This document shows positions 60,912-64,000 of a stretch of 64,000 bases of DNA, piece after piece. The first letter of the stretch is position 1, and every line of letters begins with the position of its first letter. The stretch covers positions 1 to 64,000 of the forward strand of contig VWPU01004020.1 in NCBI GenBank assembly GCA_013398955.1, given 5' to 3'. Both the position numbers and the translations under genes were made by a program. A model generated the notes under the pieces. That model was not told the DNA's origin. It saw only the letters and a list, made by a program, of their open reading frames with translations, and did no database searches. The DNA is from Callaeas wilsoni. Lineage: Eukaryota > Chordata > Aves > Passeriformes > Callaeidae.

Positions 60912-61549
60912 GCCTGTCGGCTCCAGGCTCGGGCTCGGCAGCTCCGCGGTGCCGCGAGCTGATGGGGCAGAAAGCGTGTGTGGGGCTGCTGAGCACAGCC
61001 GGGACACGGCCCCCCTCCACGGGACAGGGGGTGGCCCTGGAACACCGGCAGGGAGCAAGGACAGGGACAGTCCCACGGCTCCTGGGCTAGTGGGGAGTGA
61101 CACCAGCACCACCAGTGTCCGGCCAGTGTCCAGCCAGGGGAGCAAGGCTGCACCCCCAGCGTCCCCAAACCCCCCGGTGGGCACAGGGACATCCTGTCAC
61201 ATCCCTGGGGTGGCACCTGGGGTGTCCCACGTGGCTGCTGGGTGGGTGGTGGGTGCCCAGCACCCTGCAGCACCCACGGGCAGCGCTGTGGCAGCGCTGC
61301 TCCAGTGGTTTGATCCCAAGTGACAGAATGGGAGCAGGGCTCCATGGGCCGTGTCAGCCCACGGCGCCCCGGGCGCTGAGCGTGGCCGCGGGAGCCGAGT
61401 GGCGGAGCAGGGATGGAGCGTCGGGATAAATCCAGGGGCTCTGTGGCTGCTCCGGGATGCCCATGGAGCTCTGGTCATGCCCGGAATGTGCCACTGGAAC
61501 CTGGCACCCGTGAAAGCCCCAAAGCAGGGATGGAAGGGGATTTTGGGCA

Positions 61550-61638
61550 GCCCAGTGGAAGTGTGCCTGCCTGTGGATGGAACAAGATGGGCTTTAAGGA
61601 CCCTTCCAGCAGAAACCATTCCACGATTCTATGATTTA
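61550..61638 (+). mobile_element. CR1 LINE 3' end with terminal ATTCTATG
   Basis: Sense CR1 tail: 'gatgggctttaaggaccctt', 'ccagcagaaaccattcca', then CGATTCTATGATTT, an intact terminal octamer. Confidence 0.8.
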
Positions 61639-62235
61639 CTGGGATGGAAGGTGTGACCCCTTCCAGGAGCCCAGGGATGTGGGTCTGTCTTGCCAGGCGC
61701 TGGAGAGCAGGCCTGGGGCTGGTGCTGCTGTGCTGAACGGTGCTCACAGCGCCCAGAGCCCCCCAAAACACACCCAGGATCCATCCCGTGCTATTGGAAT
61801 GCTCAATCCCATCACTCCAGCCATATTTGGCTCCGTTTGAGGCCTCGAAGTGAGGGGTTAACCCAGCTCACAGCCAGCCCCAGCCGCGTTTTCTGGAGGA
61901 GAAGCAGATGTGGGAGCCGGGAGGCCGAGAGGGGCTGGCCGGCCCGGGGCTGAGCTCCCCAGCTGCGGCATCAGGCAATCAGGGCTGCAAATTGGGATCA
62001 GATGTGGGCGACTTCCCTCTCTAAATGCCGCACTCCGGGGCTGCCTGGGCTGGTTCTGCTCTGCCTGGGGAGGAGGAGGAGAAGGGGTTTTGAGTGTTGC
62101 TGGGGCCCGGGGTGGCTGTAGGGAGCTCCAGAGTGTGGTGTTCCTTTGGGAGCGCCGTGTTTTTCTTGGGGAGCGCCCCTGCCTCTTTTCCCTGCCTGTG
62201 CCAGGCCGGAGCGGGCTCTTCCTGGAGCAGGGACG

Positions 62236-62335
62236 ATGCAGGAGCTGGTGGCTGGCGTGGAGAAGATCAGGTTTGACCCGGAGGCTGATGCGGAGGAGCT
62301 CGGAGCTCGGCCCCTGCCCTTTCCAGGGGTGGACA
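62236..62335 (+). CDS. CPSF4L: CPSF4L exon 1 (coding part)
   Basis: Residues 1-33 plus one base. Donor GACA|GTAAGT. The ATG follows GGGACG; its family-conserved MQE start supports the choice. Confidence 0.88.
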
Positions 62336-63943
62336 GTAAGTTGGGGACAGGGCTGCGGGAGCTTTTGGGGTTCTCCCCTTGCTGCCCTCCCACGACCCCT
62401 GCGTGGTCCTTGTCCCGCCTGCGGGCATCGCCGCCGCAGGGATGCAGCTGGCAAAGCTCTCGGGGGGCTCCCAGCACGGGGGGTGGCAGGTGAAGCCTGC
62501 TGGGGCCAGTGGGGACAGGCTGGCAGTGACGGGGGTGTCCCAGGTGTGCAGGGCCTCCCCCGGCACGGCGGGGCCAAGCCCGCGGTGTGCAAGCATTGGC
62601 TGCGAGGGCTCTGCAAGAGGGGCGACGGCTGCGACTTCCTGCACGACTACGACGCCGCCAGGATGCCCGAGTGCTACTTCTACTCCAGGTTTGGTAGGTG
62701 CGGGGCTGGGCATCCCCCGGAGCCTCTGCCCACCCCTCCGCCAGCCGCTCGCGTCCCTCGGGCCCGGCCTCGAGCAAGTGGCTGATGCCACCTCCTGACT
62801 GCGGGAAGAAGTGCCACTGTCACGCAGCCAGGGTCGCTGTCCTCCCCAGCCAATTCGGGGTGTTCCCAGGGCACCCCGAGTCCTTTCATCCAGCCCATCC
62901 CTGAGCGATTCCCGCTGCGTTTGGCTTGCGCGGGCGGTGTCCCAAATGTCCCACCCCTCCTCCCGCAGGTGAGTGCAGCAACAAGGACTGTCCCTTCCTG
63001 CACGTCGGTGCCACCGCCAGCACCGTGGGCTGTCCCTGGTACGACCGGGGCTTCTGCAGGCACGGTGAGCTGGCCCGGGGCTGGGTGGGCAGGGGGTGCC
63101 CGGCGGGGCTGGACCCCAGGACCCGGTGGGGATTTGGGCTCGGGGCCGCAGGGCAAGCGGAGCCCCCGCAGCCCCGGGGCGATGCCGGGTCCCTGCGAGT
63201 GTCTCCTCCGCCTGGCAGGTCCCCTGTGCAAGTACAAGCACACGCGGAGGGTGATGTGTGCCAACTACCTGGTGGGCTTCTGCCCGGAGGGCCCCAAGTG
63301 CAAGTTCGTGCAGTAAGTGCTGGCCAGGCTGGGGGGGCTTGGAACATGGCTGGGGGGGGGAAATCCCCTCTCTGAGGTGGCTGTGGCCCTTGTGGGGTCA
63401 GGGACGAGGATCCAGAGGGTCTGAACTCGCCAAACCCCACAGCCAAGCTGTGCTGGTGACAGCAGAGCCAGCGGTGGGTGGGCAGGGGACAGCCCTGGTC
63501 CCCAGGGAGGCGCCTGTGCCAGCTCCGGGATGGCCCTGAGGGGCTGCGGGAGCCTCGGGAGGATCTGGGGACACCACAGGCAGTGACTGCGTGTCCTCTG
63601 TGTCCCCTCCAGCCTCAAGGCCGGGCTGATGACGAGCAGCGAGGACCCACCCAAGGTGAAGCTGTTTTCCCTGTGCCCACGGGGGTGATGCCCCAGCTGT
63701 CCCCAGCTCCTGTGGGGCAGCAGCTGCCAACTGCCCCTCCTGCCCTCTTCCCCCCAGGAAGCTGGATGTCCATGGGGGCTGGTACAGAGGGATCTGGCTG
63801 CCGCAGAGGAGAGGGGAGGTGAGGACGTGCCACCCAAGGAGCCACCTCCACGTGTCACCCAGCGCCTGGCAGCTCATCTGTGGGACACCAGTGGCTGCCC
63901 CCCGAGCCCACAGAGCCTGATGGAAGGAGGCACCTGCTCCAAG
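62236..63943 (+). CDS. CPSF4L: CPSF30-like CCCH zinc-finger protein (CPSF4-like), partial at right edge
   Basis: Paralogue of CPSF4/CPSF30, the zinc-finger subunit that reads AAUAAA during mRNA 3'-end processing. Six visible exons give 223 residues in frame and the gene continues past the window. It begins MQELVAGVEKIRFDPEADAE, with LPFPGVD matching the family. Fingers 2-5 are intact: C49-C57-C63-H67, C77-C86-C91-H95, C105-C113-C119-H123 and C129-C137-C143-H147. Finger 1 is almost absent: only SVQGLPRHGGAK joins the N-terminus to finger 2, where CPSF4 has C-x8-C-x5-C-x3-H. The last visible exon ends GGTCSK, resembling the start of the CPSF4 zinc knuckle. The symbol rests on synteny (downstream of CDC42EP4) as well as homology. 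Confidence 0.88.
62544..62693 (+). CDS. CPSF4L: CPSF4L exon 2 (finger 2; finger 1 remnant)
   Basis: Acceptor GTGTCCCAG at 62535-62543 keeps frame; the alternative AG at 62551 does not. PRHGGAK aligns with the end of finger 1 (RH-x-x-G-x-K), then VCKHWLRGLCKRGDGCDFLH is a complete finger 2. Leaves in phase 1 inside finger 3. Confidence 0.85.
62969..63064 (+). CDS. CPSF4L: CPSF4L exon 3 (finger 3 end, finger 4 start)
   Basis: GECSNKDCPFLHVG completes finger 3; GCPWYDRGFCRHG opens finger 4. Acceptor TCCCGCAG; donor GTGAGC; phase 1 on both sides. Confidence 0.93.
63219..63312 (+). CDS. CPSF4L: CPSF4L exon 4 (finger 4 end, finger 5)
   Basis: PLCKYKHTRRVMCANYLVG, then FCPEGPKCKFV. The final histidine codon is split CA|C across the intron. 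Confidence 0.93.
63613..63655 (+). CDS. CPSF4L: CPSF4L exon 5
   Basis: The first base completes His147 of finger 5, then LKAGLMTSSEDPPK. Donor AAG|GTGAAG; without splicing the frame stops 12 codons later (TGA). Confidence 0.7.
63758..63943 (+). CDS. CPSF4L: CPSF4L exon 6 (tentative)
   Basis: 62 open codons between a good acceptor (CCCCCCAG) and donor AAG|GTGAGA, in phase 0. The content EAGCPWGLVQRDLAAAEER is not recognised. The end GGTCSK would match the first cysteine of a CCHC knuckle. Downstream exons lie beyond the window. Confidence 0.55.
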
Positions 63944-64000
63944 GTGAGAGATTTTTTGGGAATGGGAGGGCTGGAGGGAAGGTGAGGGGCAGCAGGTGGC

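Larger units (their letters stand above)
59766..62235. other. Intergenic CDC42EP4-CPSF4L and CPSF4L leader
   Basis: Contains a 38-bp tandem duplication (60836-60911) and a sense CR1 tail (61550-61638). The last few hundred bases must include the CPSF4L promoter and 5'UTR, but no clear TATA box, CpG island or first-exon boundary can be set. Confidence 0.6.

Noticed and set aside
62440..62490. Possible extra CPSF4L exon (MQLAKLSGGSQHGGWQ)
   Set aside because: It has AG and GT borders but no cysteines and no family similarity, so it cannot supply finger 1.
1..64000. tRNA, rRNA, prokaryotic operons, viral genes or a novel defence-type system
   Set aside because: None were seen. The window is explained by three ordinary vertebrate genes, introns and repeats.

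Overview
The window is vertebrate nuclear DNA, most probably avian. It is very GC-rich, has introns as short as 66-80 nt, and carries fragments of CR1 LINEs, the main interspersed repeat of birds and other sauropsids. Three protein-coding genes lie on the + strand in the order SDK2 - CDC42EP4 - CPSF4L. As I recall it, this is the transcriptional order of these genes at human 17q25.1, so the block is conserved synteny. No prokaryotic or viral features were seen.

SDK2 (Sidekick-2) fills 572-46707. I could place 45 coding exons, all joined in frame, totalling 6537 nt (2178 residues plus stop). The predicted protein has a signal peptide, six Ig domains, thirteen fibronectin-III domains, one membrane span and a cytoplasmic tail ending in GFSSFV, a PDZ ligand. 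Intron 1 (18.5 kb) and intron 2 (7.7 kb) hold AT-rich islands with homeodomain-type TAATTA cores, CR1 fragments, microsatellites and a 107-bp higher-order minisatellite. From exon 3 onward the exons are tightly packed.

CDC42EP4 follows. A CpG-rich promoter and a probable non-coding first exon lie near 52.6-52.8 kb, then a 5.1-kb intron, then one exon (from 57901) holding the whole 309-residue CRIB-domain protein (58002-58931) and a 3'UTR with AATAAA at 59742. CPSF4L starts at 62236 and runs off the right edge. Six coding exons are visible, encoding CCCH fingers 2-5; finger 1 is almost entirely absent.

The most unusual local structures are these. A 39-bp minisatellite copies the exon 7 splice donor of SDK2 several times in an open frame. 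A segment inside that array matches the Illumina P5/Read-1 adapter and must be assembly contamination. A duplication of about 400 bp lies around a single-N gap in intron 3. Intron 23 appears to be a GC-AG intron filled with acceptor-like repeats. The CPSF4L paralogue lacks finger 1. The three genes do not form a pathway: SDK2 is a synaptic adhesion molecule, CDC42EP4 a Cdc42 effector acting on septins and actin, and CPSF4L a paralogue of the 30-kDa polyadenylation factor.

Limits: exons were placed by hand from splice signals, frame and recalled family sequence. UTR ends, transcription starts and regulatory islands are inferences.
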